Assembly (NCBI RefSeq): GCF_018070325.1
Contig: NZ_JAGPXY010000002.1
Span: 1 to 64,000, forward strand
Reading direction: 5' to 3'
Origin: Micromonospora sp. H61
GTDB taxonomy: Bacteria > Actinomycetota > Actinomycetes > Mycobacteriales > Micromonosporaceae
Length of the DNA stretch: 64,000 nt
The notes under the pieces were generated by a model. It was not told the origin of the DNA. It was given only the letters and a program-made list of their open reading frames with translations, and did no database searches. The position numbers and the translations under genes are program-made. Within the stretch, counting starts at the first letter, position 1. The number at the start of each line of letters is the position of its first letter. Shown one piece after another: positions 1-9,167 of this stretch.

Positions 1-117
1 TACGGCGGTCATGGCGGAGGGGAAACGCCCGGTTACATTCCGAACCCGGAAGCTAAGCCCTCCAGCGCCGATGGTACTGCACTCGTGAGGGTGTGGGAGA
101 GTAGGACGCCGCCGGAC
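1..117 (+). rRNA. rrf: 5S ribosomal RNA (5' end at or just beyond window start)
   Basis: The sequence matches the conserved actinobacterial 5S rRNA. It has the CCGAACCCGGAAGCTAAG loop near positions 40-58, then GATGGTACTGCAC and GGGAGAGTAGGACGCCGCC. The first bases (TACGGCGG) pair with CCGCCG near 110-115 to form helix I, so at most two or three bases are missing at the left. It is normally the last gene of an rRNA operon, so 16S and 23S should lie to the left. A strong hairpin terminator follows. Confidence 0.95.
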
Positions 118-125
118 AATCTTCC

Positions 126-160
126 AGATTAGGCCACCCCCACCGGGGGTGGCCTAATCT
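126..160 (+). terminator. rRNA operon terminator
   Basis: A perfect 16-bp inverted repeat (126-141 with 145-160) encloses a 3-nt loop nine bases after the 5S gene. The arm is AGATTAGGCCACCCCC. It is the obvious intrinsic terminator of the rRNA operon. It lacks a long T tract, as is common in actinomycetes. Confidence 0.9.
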
Positions 161-481
161 GCGTCTGCCCCCTGGGGTCTGCCCCGCGCTCCATCTCACC
201 CCCGCGATCTTGCAGTTTCTGCGGCGACAAACCGGCTCAGAGTTCGCGTTACGACGACCGAAAGTGCAAGATCGCGGCGGTTCAGGGCTCGGTCTGGCGC
301 TCGGGGCTAGGCTCGGCCTCGGGAGACGCGCACGGTCCCGATGCCACCGCAGGGCGGCAAGCGCAATGGACACGGCGGCAACACCGGTGACCTGACGCCG
401 GACCTGAGCTGACCCCAGACCCTGAGCTGGACCCGGAGCAGGGCGGCCTCAGGGAAGGATCGACCCGGAACGGTTGGATCC
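161..481. other. Intergenic region between convergent rRNA operon and VanW gene
   Basis: This stretch of about 320 bp carries no credible gene. Its only recognisable content is copy 1 of the dispersed palindromic repeat at 203-276. The remainder (277-481) is GC-rich with no hairpin or coding signal that I can support. Confidence 0.5.
203..276. repeat. Dispersed imperfect palindromic repeat, copy 1
   Basis: The outer arms are CGATCTTGCAGTTTC and GAAAGTGCAAGATCG, complementary except for one conserved G/G mismatch. The interior contains ACGACGACCGAAAG before the right arm. The same arms and a related interior recur at 44188-44260 (inverted) and 63263-63334. This copy lies between the + strand 5S gene and the - strand VanW gene, a convergent junction. 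Confidence 0.85.
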
Positions 482-2302
482 TCAGGGCGTCTTCGGCCCG
501 CAGACGTAGCGGGGCTCCGCGTCGTAGCGCCAGGAGAACTTCTCCCGCTTGACCACCACGCCGCCCTTCTTGATGACCCGGAAGGCGTCCTGGGTGAAGC
601 CGTTGATGCCGTTGGTCTCGATGCAGGAGGGGCCGGGAGCCAGATGGATCTGCTTCGGCGTCGTGATGTTGCGGCGCGGCCCGTACTCGGTCTTCACGCT
701 GTCGTAGATCTTCGTGCTCCAGATCGACACGGTGATCGTGCTGGAGGTGTACGACGTGTCGATGAGCACGCCGTACTCGGTGTTGTTGCGGAACTTGAAG
801 TCCAGGTTCGGCCAGAAGATCGTCGACTCGATGACCGCCGGGTACCTGTCGAACCAGTACGAGTGCGGCTTGTGCTCGACGTCTTCCAAGCCGGCGTAGT
901 AGGTCGCGTTGAACAGCGTGGTGGTGAACTGCGAGGTGCCGCCGCCGACGCCCGGCACCAGTTTGCCATCGAGGATGACAGGTGCGTCCCGGTAGCCCTG
1001 GGCGTAGCCGCGCTCGCCGGTGTGCCCGTTGAGCGAGAACGTCTTCCCAGGTAGTACGACGGTGCCGTCCACCTTCCTCGCGATGGTCGCGATGTTCTGA
1101 CTGCGCGACGAGGCCATGCCGCCGGTGAACCGGGTGGTGAAGGTCGACACCCGCTCCTTGATGCCCAGGCCGGCGAGCTTCTCCGCGGTCAGCTGCGGCG
1201 GCGTCGGCTTCAACTCGCCGGTCACCTCGCGGCCGTCCGCCTTCGGTAGCACGGCCAGCAGGTCTCGACCGAGGGCTGCTGTGTCCAGCTGCTGCCCGGA
1301 TCGCCCCTCCTTGGCGGTGGGCCGGCCACCGGAAATCGTCATGGTGGCGTCCTTCGGCGGCACCTCGATGGCGGCCAGTTTGTCGCCGAGCGCCGCTCGC
1401 AGCCGCTTGACGTCCACCGAGGGAGTGAGCTTGCCGGTCTTGTCGGCGCCGAACCGGAGGCTCTTCGCGATGGCGGCGGGCGGGATCGACACCTGACCCT
1501 TGCTGGTGCGCAGGGTGACCGGCGCGGCGACCGCCGGCTTCGCCAGCTCGCTGACCATCCGGTCCAACTCCTCCGGAGTGGTGGCCGGGTGGGTCTCCAC
1601 CAGGGGCACGGTGACCGGGGCGCCGGCCAGCCAGCCGGCGCGGACCACCTCGGCGGAACGCTCCGGGTTCAGAGCCAGCCCAGGCTTGGGCTGTACGACC
1701 TTCGGCGTGGTGCCCTGATAGGTGATCGCCGGCATCGTCATGCCCTGGGCCTGGTTGCCGAGCACCTTACGGAGCGCGTCGTCCAATCGGCCCACGTCGA
1801 CGGTCACCACCGGCTCGACGGTGCGGGAGCCGACCAGCCGGCTGACCGGGTGGGCGTCGGCCTCAGCGGCTGCCGCGACGGTCGCCGGGACGTCGACGGT
1901 CAGCCCCACGTCGGCGGGGTTGATCTCGGCGGTGCGTCCGTCGACGGTGACCTTCAGCGGCGTGGCGAGGGTTGCCGCCCGGCGGTCCAGCTCCGCCCGC
2001 AACTCCCGGTCGGCGTCCGCGCGGCTCCGGCCGCCCAGTTCGGTGCCGAGCACGGTGGTGCCACGGGGAACGTCACCGGCGTACGCCCAGGCGCCGGCAC
2101 CCGCCACGGCGGCGAGGACGCCACCGGTGATGCCGGCGGCGAGCAGCATGCGCACCCGACGCGTCCGGCGCGGGCCGCCGTCCGGCTCGCCGGGAGCGGC
2201 TGTGGTGACCGGCTCAGCTCCGTCGTCCGGCCAGGTGACCGCGGTGACCTGCACCGTGGGCCGGTCGTCGGCGGGTGGACTGTTTTCGCCGTACAGCGTC
2301 AC
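482..2302 (-). CDS. VanW family protein with peptidoglycan-binding-like domains
   Basis: Membrane-anchored, extracytoplasmic protein of the YoaR/VanW type. A short cytoplasmic N-terminus carries an Arg-rich stretch and one transmembrane helix (about residues 55-75). Two PG_binding_4-like modules follow, and the C-terminal third is the VanW domain, with the family motif GGGTSQFTTTLFNA. VanW was first seen in vancomycin-resistance clusters, but its biochemical role is unknown and most actinobacterial copies are unlinked to resistance, so a wall-related role is inferred. I chose the GTG at 2302 because GAGG sits 6 nt upstream. The frame stays open to a GTG at 2353 (623 aa). It is divergent from nudC. 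Confidence 0.85.
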   Translation of the reverse strand: MTLYGENSPPADDRPTVQVTAVTWPDDGAEPVTTAAPGEPDGGPRRTRRVRMLLAAGITGGVLAAVAGAGAWAYAGDVPRGTTVLGTELGGRSRADADRELRAELDRRAATLATPLKVTVDGRTAEINPADVGLTVDVPATVAAAAEADAHPVSRLVGSRTVEPVVTVDVGRLDDALRKVLGNQAQGMTMPAITYQGTTPKVVQPKPGLALNPERSAEVVRAGWLAGAPVTVPLVETHPATTPEELDRMVSELAKPAVAAPVTLRTSKGQVSIPPAAIAKSLRFGADKTGKLTPSVDVKRLRAALGDKLAAIEVPPKDATMTISGGRPTAKEGRSGQQLDTAALGRDLLAVLPKADGREVTGELKPTPPQLTAEKLAGLGIKERVSTFTTRFTGGMASSRSQNIATIARKVDGTVVLPGKTFSLNGHTGERGYAQGYRDAPVILDGKLVPGVGGGTSQFTTTLFNATYYAGLEDVEHKPHSYWFDRYPAVIESTIFWPNLDFKFRNNTEYGVLIDTSYTSSTITVSIWSTKIYDSVKTEYGPRRNITTPKQIHLAPGPSCIETNGINGFTQDAFRVIKKGGVVVKREKFSWRYDAEPRYVCGPKTP

Positions 2303-2484
2303 TGCAACCTCGATCGCCAGGGTGCCGCAGGAGGTCCTCCCTCCCGGAGGCACCTACGGTAACGAATGCCCGGCCGTCCTCGTCGGCTACGCCCACCAGG
2401 CGCTGCTACCGCGTGTCGTTCGGCGTGTCGCACCGGTCCGGGGGCGGTGCCGACGACCCACCGCCGACGTGGCACGGTGACCGG

Positions 2485-3402
2485 GTGGACACTGCGGAGC
2501 GGGTGTTGGCGTACGGGGGCGGATCGCTGGACCGCGCTGGACCGTTGCGCACCGATCCGACGCGGTTGGGCGTGCTGCTCACCGAGGCGACCAGCGTGCT
2601 GCTGCCGATGTGGCGGGACCGTTGTCTCGTGGACGGGCACGGGCCGGTTCGGCTCAGCGCGGAGCGCGCGGCGCTGGTCCGGTCCGCCGCCGGCGAGACC
2701 GTCTTCCTGGGGCTCGACGGGGAGGCCGCCGTGTTCACCGCGGACCTCTCCGCGCTCCCCGAGCGGTCCGCCGTCGAGATGGCCGGTGCGGTGCGGTCCG
2801 TCGACGTGCGGGCACTGGTCGGGCGGCTCGAACCCGGCGACGCGTCCGTCCTGGCGTACGCCAGGGGTTTGTTGCACTGGCACCGGCAGCAGCGATTCTG
2901 CGGGACGTGCGGCGCGCCGGCCGTCGCTGGCGGCGGCGGGCACCTGCGGACCTGCACCGGCACGGAGTGCGGACGTCTGCTGTTCCCCCGGATCGAGCCG
3001 GCCGTCATCGTGTTGGTCGAGGCGCCCGCCCGGTCGGGGCGCTGTCTGCTGGCCCGGCACGCGGGCGCGGCCGAGGACGCGTACTCGACGCTGGCCGGCT
3101 TCGTCGAGATCGGCGAGAGCCTGGAGGACGCGGTCCGCCGGGAGATGGGCGAGGAGGCGGGCGTGACAGTCACCGACGTGACCTACCAGGGGTCACAGGC
3201 GTGGCCGTTCCCCGCCGGCCTGATGGTGGGCTTCCGGGCCACCGCGACCTCCGACGAGGTACGCGTGGACGGCGAGGAGTTGTTGGAGGCGCGCTGGTTC
3301 ACCCGGGCGGAGCTGCGGGGCCGGGTGGCCTCGGGTCGTCCGCTCGGTCGGGTGGACTCGATCGACCACCGACTGCTGACGGACTGGCTCGCGGAGGGCT
3401 AG
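2485..3402 (+). CDS. nudC: NADH pyrophosphatase / NAD-capped RNA hydrolase NudC
   Basis: Nudix hydrolase of about 305 aa, the usual size for NudC. It cleaves the pyrophosphate of NAD(H), and in characterised homologues also removes NAD caps from RNA. A four-Cys zinc ribbon (FCGTCG ... CTGTECG) precedes the Nudix domain. The Nudix box has the G-x5-E-x7-RE-x2-EE-x-G pattern (GFVEIGESLEDAVRREMGEE), followed by the family signature SQAWPFP. The frame is open further upstream, but the GTG at 2485 gives a family-length protein. The RBS is weak. Its 3' end overlaps the convergent flippase-like gene by about 104 bp. Confidence 0.9.
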   Translation: MDTAERVLAYGGGSLDRAGPLRTDPTRLGVLLTEATSVLLPMWRDRCLVDGHGPVRLSAERAALVRSAAGETVFLGLDGEAAVFTADLSALPERSAVEMAGAVRSVDVRALVGRLEPGDASVLAYARGLLHWHRQQRFCGTCGAPAVAGGGGHLRTCTGTECGRLLFPRIEPAVIVLVEAPARSGRCLLARHAGAAEDAYSTLAGFVEIGESLEDAVRREMGEEAGVTVTDVTYQGSQAWPFPAGLMVGFRATATSDEVRVDGEELLEARWFTRAELRGRVASGRPLGRVDSIDHRLLTDWLAEG

Positions 3403-4639
3403 TCGGCTGGGCCGCCGGAACCGGCGCGGGCCGACGGGCCGTCACCGCCATCAGCGCGGTGGTGACGATGGCAGTGCCCACCGCCGCGAGGAGGAGACCG
3501 GGGACGGTGTGTGGCCGGAGGGTCGCGGTGACGGCCACCAGGCCGGCCACGCCCACCCACAGCGGTGCCGCCGCCCAGCGTGCGCCGGCCGCGAGGCGGT
3601 CGTTGAGCAGCACGAACGTCACCGCGTAGAGCGCACCGACCGCCGCGAAGACTGGCGCGTACCGGCCCAGGTGGTCGTAGTCGGGCCCACCGGCGAGGCG
3701 GAACGCGAGCCCTCCGGCGAGCGTCGAGGCGAGGACCAGCACCACGCCACACCCGCCTGTCACCGCGAGCGCAACCGTTCGGCTGCGCCGGTCACCGCGG
3801 GCCAGCCTAGGTAGGGCGAGGACGGCGGCGACCTGCGGTGCCCAGAGCGCACCCTTGCTCAGGACGGTGCCGACCGAGTACGCCCCGGAATCCGACGGGG
3901 ACAGCAGTTGCCGGGACAGCAGCAGGTCGGCGTAGGAGACGACGAGCATCGCCAGCGTCGCACCGCAGCCGGCAACGACCTGAGCGACGGTCAGCCGTGG
4001 GGCGGTGGACGACCGTTGGGGCTCGCGGGCGAGTCGGGCCAGCACCGCAGGGGTGAGGACAGCGGTCAACGCGCCGACCGCCAGCGCGCCGGTCGGTCCC
4101 GCGCCGAGCAGCAATCCGGCGAGCACGCCGCCGTAGCGGCCGGCGGCGAGCACGGCCATCCCGACGGCGAGTCGTACGAAGCGTTGGCCACCCTGCAACT
4201 CTCCGAGGGACCGGGAGGAGAGCACGATCGCCGCGGCGGTGACCGCCAGCAGCGCGGGCATCTCTACCGGGAGATCCAGGGCGGTGACCAGCAGTGGTGT
4301 CGCCGCGACGAGGGTCCCCGCGCACACTGCCGCGGTGACAGCGGTGAGCCGCCGAGTGTCGGAGGCGCCGTGCCGGGCGCGGTGCACGGCGACGGCCAGT
4401 TGCAGGCCGAGCCCGGGCACACCGACGATGGCCACCAGACCGAGGGCGGTGGCGAGCGCGCTGAGGTCGGCCGGGTCGAGCCGTCGGGCGGCCAGTACCG
4501 GCACCAGGTACGCCAGGCCGTTGACCAGGACCCCGGCCACTGTGACGCTGACCCCGGCAGCGCCGAGGCCCGTACTCCATCCGCGTGTCAGCTCCGTCTG
4601 GGCCGTCCTCTCCCGACGGGCGGGTCGTCGGAAGCTCAC
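3299..4639 (-). CDS. Polytopic membrane protein, polysaccharide flippase-like
   Basis: About 446 aa, almost entirely hydrophobic, with roughly 10-12 predicted helices from residue 20 to about 410 and a Pro/Ser-rich C-terminal tail. The organisation resembles MATE/Wzx-type polysaccharide or lipid-linked sugar exporters, but no diagnostic motif settles this. The start is the GTG at 4639, whose GTGA overlaps the stop codon of aftD, so the two are translationally coupled. The position directly after aftD supports a role in moving envelope glycan precursors. The last about 35 codons are antisense to nudC; an earlier functional end cannot be excluded. Confidence 0.7.
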   Translation of the reverse strand: MSFRRPARRERTAQTELTRGWSTGLGAAGVSVTVAGVLVNGLAYLVPVLAARRLDPADLSALATALGLVAIVGVPGLGLQLAVAVHRARHGASDTRRLTAVTAAVCAGTLVAATPLLVTALDLPVEMPALLAVTAAAIVLSSRSLGELQGGQRFVRLAVGMAVLAAGRYGGVLAGLLLGAGPTGALAVGALTAVLTPAVLARLAREPQRSSTAPRLTVAQVVAGCGATLAMLVVSYADLLLSRQLLSPSDSGAYSVGTVLSKGALWAPQVAAVLALPRLARGDRRSRTVALAVTGGCGVVLVLASTLAGGLAFRLAGGPDYDHLGRYAPVFAAVGALYAVTFVLLNDRLAAGARWAAAPLWVGVAGLVAVTATLRPHTVPGLLLAAVGTAIVTTALMAVTARRPAPVPAAQPTSPPRASPSAVGGRSSPPDRADDPRPPGPAAPPG

Positions 4640-7600
4640 GTGATCTCGGAGAAGGTCGGGAGCTGCCCGTCGGCTGGTCCAGCCGACTGGCCGGGCCCCG
4701 CCGGCTCGGTGGCGTCCGGCTCGGCCGGGTACGGCTTCGGTCCCTCCGCGAGCAGCGCAGCCGCCGCAACCGCTGGGGTCGCGGCGGTCGGCCTGGCCCG
4801 GCGTACGGGCCGTCGTCGGGCGGCGGTGGAGAGCCAGAGGGCACCCAGGGCGACGACGATGGTGAGTTGCACGAGCGCGTCGGTGTTCCGTCGTGTCGAG
4901 TCGAGGTAGAGCAACCCGGCGAGCAGGACGAGCGCGCCGGGGAGCCAGGTCTCGACGGCCCGGCTGATCGTCCTGGCCCGGCGTGGGTCGGCCGGCCAGG
5001 GCAGGCGGCGTGGGCCGGGTACCGCCAGCATGAATCCGGCCGCGACCAGCAGGCCGCCGATGAGGCCGCTCCACAGCACCAGCGCGGCGGCCCCGACGGC
5101 AAGCAGCGGCAGCGAGCGGGTGACCCGACGTCGGCCGCGCGGTGGGACGGTCGCCGAGGTTCGCCCGGTGGGCTGTCGGGCGGGCACCACAGCGAGCAGG
5201 ACCACCACGGCGAGCAGAACGCCGCCGAGGAGAAGCCCCACCCGGTACGGCGTGTCCGGTGCGAAACGCAACAGCACCTCTCCGGACGCGCCGGCGGGAA
5301 GGATCCAGCCCTGCTGCCATCCGTCCACCACAAGTGGTTTCAGCGTCCGTCCGCCGATGGTTGCCTGCCAGCCGGTGTTGGTGTTCTCCCGTACGGCGAG
5401 CACCCGGTCGACGGGGTGACCGGCCACCCGCACCCGTCGCTCGGTGGCCGCCCAGGATTCGATCTCGGTGCCGCTGGCGGTCGCCGAGGTCGGGGTGGTC
5501 GTCTTCGGTACCAGGGCGACCCTGGTGGGCGAGGCCAGCTGGCTCGGGGTGGCGACGATCCGGTGCTCCCCGCGGCCCAGGTCAAGCTGCCGGGGCGTGG
5601 CCCGGCCGCACGGCGTCACCGGCATCTCGCGCATTTCCAGCAGGTCGCGGAGCGTGCCGCGCAGCGTGGTGGTGACCCGCGCCGCGCCGATCTGGAGCGT
5701 CGGCCCCGATCCGCAGGCCAGCGCCAGTGGTGCGTCGGAACGCGGTCCGACGGTGGGCGCTCCGGGTAACACTGTCACCTCGCCGACCGCGATCGGCAAC
5801 CGCTCCGGCAACCGCAGCTTGTACGGGTCGGTGCTGGTGGCGGACGGTTTGTCGAGGAACTGGATGGTGATCTCGTCGGTCCGCATCGGCGGGTCCAGGC
5901 GGAGCAGCCCGTCGTCGCCGAGCAGGCTGCTGCGGAAGCCGTCGTCGCCGACCACCCGCACACTGCCGAGACGGGTGGCGGGTGTCTTGTCGTCGACGGA
6001 GAAGCGGAGCCCGGTGATGGTCTGCGGCTTGAGCCACTTGAGTCGCAGGATCGGTGCCTCGTCGTCGATCGCCGGTGACCAACTGGTGGCCGGGTTTCCG
6101 TCGAGTGCCGCCCCGGCCCGGCCGGTCGGGTCGGGCACTGCCGTCGAGGAGGCGCTGATCTGCGCCGCGAGCCGCAGCGGTTGCGCGTCGGTCACCAACT
6201 TGTCGAGGGCGTTGTCCAGGTCGGGGCCGGCCGTGGGCCGCGCCCACAGCTTGGCGTCGTACGCGCCGGCCGCCGGCAGGGTCAGGGTCCGGTCGATGGT
6301 GGACCCGTCCTCGGAACCACGGATGGCGTCGGTGGAGCAGCGCGGGTACCCGTCGACGGAGAAGCAGGCCGGCGTGGTGGGTGCCGCGGACACGACGACG
6401 GTCGCCGGTCGGTCGGTGACCGGTGCGGCGGGCAGGACCAGGGTGCGGCTGGTCTGGATGCCCGGAATCTTGATCTCGGCGATGCCGACCGAGCCGTTTC
6501 CGAACGGACGCAGGTCGTACGCGCTGTCGACCGAGACCCGGACCTCGCGGGTGGCGTGGACACCGGGCAGTTCGAACACCATGTGGTCGCTGAACTGTTC
6601 GATGGTGCTGCTCTCGTACCCGGCGCTGACGGTCACTGTCGTGGGCAGGGCATCGGCCTTCAGGTCGAACCACACCTCGACCCGGGTGACAGTCGTCGGG
6701 TTGGCGAGGCCCACCTCGATCCACTGTTGGTCGCTGGGCGAGTACGGCGCGGACTGCCAGGAGGTCGCCGGGTTGCCGTCCATCGCCGCGTACGGCTGGT
6801 GCTCGGGGCGGGCACCGCCGGGGGAGCCCACCTGGGAACGGGCGGTGGAGGTGCGGATCGCGTTGATGCCCTCGAAACGGGCGACGGTGGAGTGCTCTGC
6901 GCCCCACTCGGGCAGGTAGTCGTGGGCGGGCGCGGTGACCTCGAAGGTGTCGTCGGCGGTCAACGTCTGGGAGGTGTTGTCCCGCAGTCCGCCGAACGAC
7001 ACGTCCCGCCTGCGCAGACCATCGGTCATCGCCACCGGTCCGGCGACGTCGGCGGTCGACGCGTCGCCGGCCAGGACGGTGGGCGCCGGGCCGAGCTGCC
7101 CCGCCGCGGCGAGGTCGAGCAGTGATTCGGGGCCGCCGACCACAGTGGTCACGTCGGTTCTGTCGTAGGCGACCACCGGCTCGACGGGCCGGTCGACCCG
7201 GTAGACCTCCAGCGCCCGGACGGGCACGTCGAGCCCGTGGTCGCGGAACTCGTCGGGGGACGAGGGCCCGCCGCGCAGGGGGCCGAAGGACGTGACGCGG
7301 GTCAACCCGGGTGAGCGCTCCAGCGCCTGCCGGACCACCGTTGGGCGGGCCGTGTCGGAGCGGCCGTGGTCGAGGTCGGCGCGGAACAGGACGTGGCTGA
7401 TTCCGGATCGGGCCAGCAGGTCCGCCAGGCCGGTCGATCCGGCGCCGGTGGCGAGCGTCGCCTCGATCACGTCCAGCAGTCGGATCGTGGTCGGTGGGGT
7501 GAAGGGGATGGCGTTGCGTACCGCCCACCGGCTGTTGAGCAGCGGCTGGGTGATCTCGTCGGTGGTGTTGCCCCAGTCGTACGACGGAAAACGCGCCCCG

Positions 7601-9006
7601 GGTACGACGAGCACCCGCCCGCGCCCCGTGTTCGCGTCGAGCCAGTCGGTGGCGTCGTGCCAGTAGCCGGGCACCTCCTTCACGCTGCCCGGGGTGGCGA
7701 GACCGCCCGCGAGGGCGGGTGTGGCGACCGCCGTGACGGCGACGATGGCGGTGCCGGCGGTCAGCCAGGCGCGTGCGACGGTTCGCCGACGGTGCCGCGC
7801 GGGCGCGGTGCGCGCCGCCCGGACGGCCAACCCGATCAGGTGCGCCATGCCCAGGCACAGGGGTAGGCGGAGCAGGACGTCGAACTTGTGCACGTTGCGC
7901 AGGGGTGCGCCGACGCCGTCGAGGAACTCCCGCTGCGGCCCGGCGAGGATGTTCGGCAGGTCGCCGACATGCCCGAGGCCGACGAGCGCGACGCCGAGCA
8001 CCAGACCGGTGATGAGGAACCGGCGGTGCGGCATCCCCCGTCGGGACAGCCCGAGCACACCGAGGGCGGCGACCGCCAGGGTGGCGGCGACCAGCACCGC
8101 CTCGTTGGCGAGTCGCGCACCGGACGGGATGGTCGGTCCGAACGGGGAGGCCAGGTAGGCGACCCAGTAGGAGGCGCCGCGCAGGGTGGTCACCCCGTCG
8201 GTGACGCTCGTGGTGTTTCGGGCGGTCTCGATGTAGTCCAGGAAGGGTGGGCTGTACCGCCCGAGGACCAGCAGCGGAACCAACCACCACGCGGTGGCCA
8301 GGGCCACCGCGCCACACCAGGCGGCGATGGCGGTGACCCGGCGGCGTACGGGCTGGACGGTGGCGAGCCAGAGCAGGGCCAGTGGCACCACAGCGAACAC
8401 GGCAGTGGCGTTGACCCCACCGGCGCAGGCGACGGCGATGGCTGACGCGGCGACGGCGCGTCGCAGTCGCGTGCCGGCGGCGAGACCGACGAGGGGAATG
8501 AGCACCCAGGGGGCGACGGCGCTGGGCCAGGCTTCCACCGAGGACCAGCCGAGCTGGGTGAGGATGCGCGGTGACAGCGCGAAGGCGACGCCGGCGATCA
8601 TGCGCCCGGCGGGGGTTCCGATGTTGAGCCGGCCCGCCAGGCGCACGGCCCCCAGGTAGGCGACACAGAAGAGCAGTGCCCACCACAGTCGCTGCACCAC
8701 CCACGGCGCGAGGCCGGACTCCGACCCGAGCAGGAAGAACGGGCCCATCGGCCAGAGATAGCCGTACGCCTGGTTCTGTAGTTGGCCGAACGTGCCGGTG
8801 GGGTCCCACAGGTGCAGCGAGCGGAGCAGCCACCCGGTCGGGTTGACGAACAGGTCGACCTTGGTGTCCGGGACGACCTGGCCCGGGGCCTGCTGGAAGG
8901 CGAGGGCGGTGAGAGCGATGCAGATGACCAGGTGCCGGAACCGTCGGGCCGTGTGCCGGCTCCGGCTGGACCCCGGAGCGGCGCCACTGGCCACCTCTGC
9001 ACGCAT
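4636..9006 (-). CDS. aftD: Alpha-(1->3)-arabinofuranosyltransferase AftD-like (DUF3367)
   Basis: Very large GT-C glycosyltransferase of about 1456 aa. In mycobacteria AftD adds alpha-1,3-linked arabinofuranose from decaprenyl-phosphoarabinose to arabinogalactan/lipoarabinomannan on the outer face of the membrane. Visible here are an N-terminal block of about 11 helices starting with the segment RHLVICIALTALAF, a long extracytoplasmic region with two discoidin (F5/8 type C)-like carbohydrate-binding stretches (each with an NPATSW motif), and several C-terminal helices. The start is the ATG at 9006, preceded by AGGAG at 6 nt; the open frame continues to 9174 without a better signal. It heads a unit with the flippase-like gene. 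Confidence 0.85.
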   Translation of the reverse strand: MRAEVASGAAPGSSRSRHTARRFRHLVICIALTALAFQQAPGQVVPDTKVDLFVNPTGWLLRSLHLWDPTGTFGQLQNQAYGYLWPMGPFFLLGSESGLAPWVVQRLWWALLFCVAYLGAVRLAGRLNIGTPAGRMIAGVAFALSPRILTQLGWSSVEAWPSAVAPWVLIPLVGLAAGTRLRRAVAASAIAVACAGGVNATAVFAVVPLALLWLATVQPVRRRVTAIAAWCGAVALATAWWLVPLLVLGRYSPPFLDYIETARNTTSVTDGVTTLRGASYWVAYLASPFGPTIPSGARLANEAVLVAATLAVAALGVLGLSRRGMPHRRFLITGLVLGVALVGLGHVGDLPNILAGPQREFLDGVGAPLRNVHKFDVLLRLPLCLGMAHLIGLAVRAARTAPARHRRRTVARAWLTAGTAIVAVTAVATPALAGGLATPGSVKEVPGYWHDATDWLDANTGRGRVLVVPGARFPSYDWGNTTDEITQPLLNSRWAVRNAIPFTPPTTIRLLDVIEATLATGAGSTGLADLLARSGISHVLFRADLDHGRSDTARPTVVRQALERSPGLTRVTSFGPLRGGPSSPDEFRDHGLDVPVRALEVYRVDRPVEPVVAYDRTDVTTVVGGPESLLDLAAAGQLGPAPTVLAGDASTADVAGPVAMTDGLRRRDVSFGGLRDNTSQTLTADDTFEVTAPAHDYLPEWGAEHSTVARFEGINAIRTSTARSQVGSPGGARPEHQPYAAMDGNPATSWQSAPYSPSDQQWIEVGLANPTTVTRVEVWFDLKADALPTTVTVSAGYESSTIEQFSDHMVFELPGVHATREVRVSVDSAYDLRPFGNGSVGIAEIKIPGIQTSRTLVLPAAPVTDRPATVVVSAAPTTPACFSVDGYPRCSTDAIRGSEDGSTIDRTLTLPAAGAYDAKLWARPTAGPDLDNALDKLVTDAQPLRLAAQISASSTAVPDPTGRAGAALDGNPATSWSPAIDDEAPILRLKWLKPQTITGLRFSVDDKTPATRLGSVRVVGDDGFRSSLLGDDGLLRLDPPMRTDEITIQFLDKPSATSTDPYKLRLPERLPIAVGEVTVLPGAPTVGPRSDAPLALACGSGPTLQIGAARVTTTLRGTLRDLLEMREMPVTPCGRATPRQLDLGRGEHRIVATPSQLASPTRVALVPKTTTPTSATASGTEIESWAATERRVRVAGHPVDRVLAVRENTNTGWQATIGGRTLKPLVVDGWQQGWILPAGASGEVLLRFAPDTPYRVGLLLGGVLLAVVVLLAVVPARQPTGRTSATVPPRGRRRVTRSLPLLAVGAAALVLWSGLIGGLLVAAGFMLAVPGPRRLPWPADPRRARTISRAVETWLPGALVLLAGLLYLDSTRRNTDALVQLTIVVALGALWLSTAARRRPVRRARPTAATPAVAAAALLAEGPKPYPAEPDATEPAGPGQSAGPADGQLPTFSEIT

Positions 9007-9167
9007 TTCGGCTCCTGTCTTCACCGGCCGGACGCGCACCTGCAGCCGACGACTGTCGCGCGACGTTATCCGGACCGGGCACGGACGGGCGACCAGGGGC
9101 GCTGCGGTGGCGTTATCGGGAGAACGGCCGTCCCCACGGCGTGTAAGCGTGTGGCAGGCTGCCGACC

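Noticed and set aside
2302..2353. GTG at 2353 as the VanW start
   Set aside because: The GTG at 2302 has a GAGG at proper spacing; the extra 17 residues have no signal features. Kept only as an alternative.
5582..9082. Second minus-strand open frame of about 1166 codons within aftD
   Set aside because: Arg/Pro/His-rich composition with no hydrophobic segments; aftD in the other frame has full domain structure.
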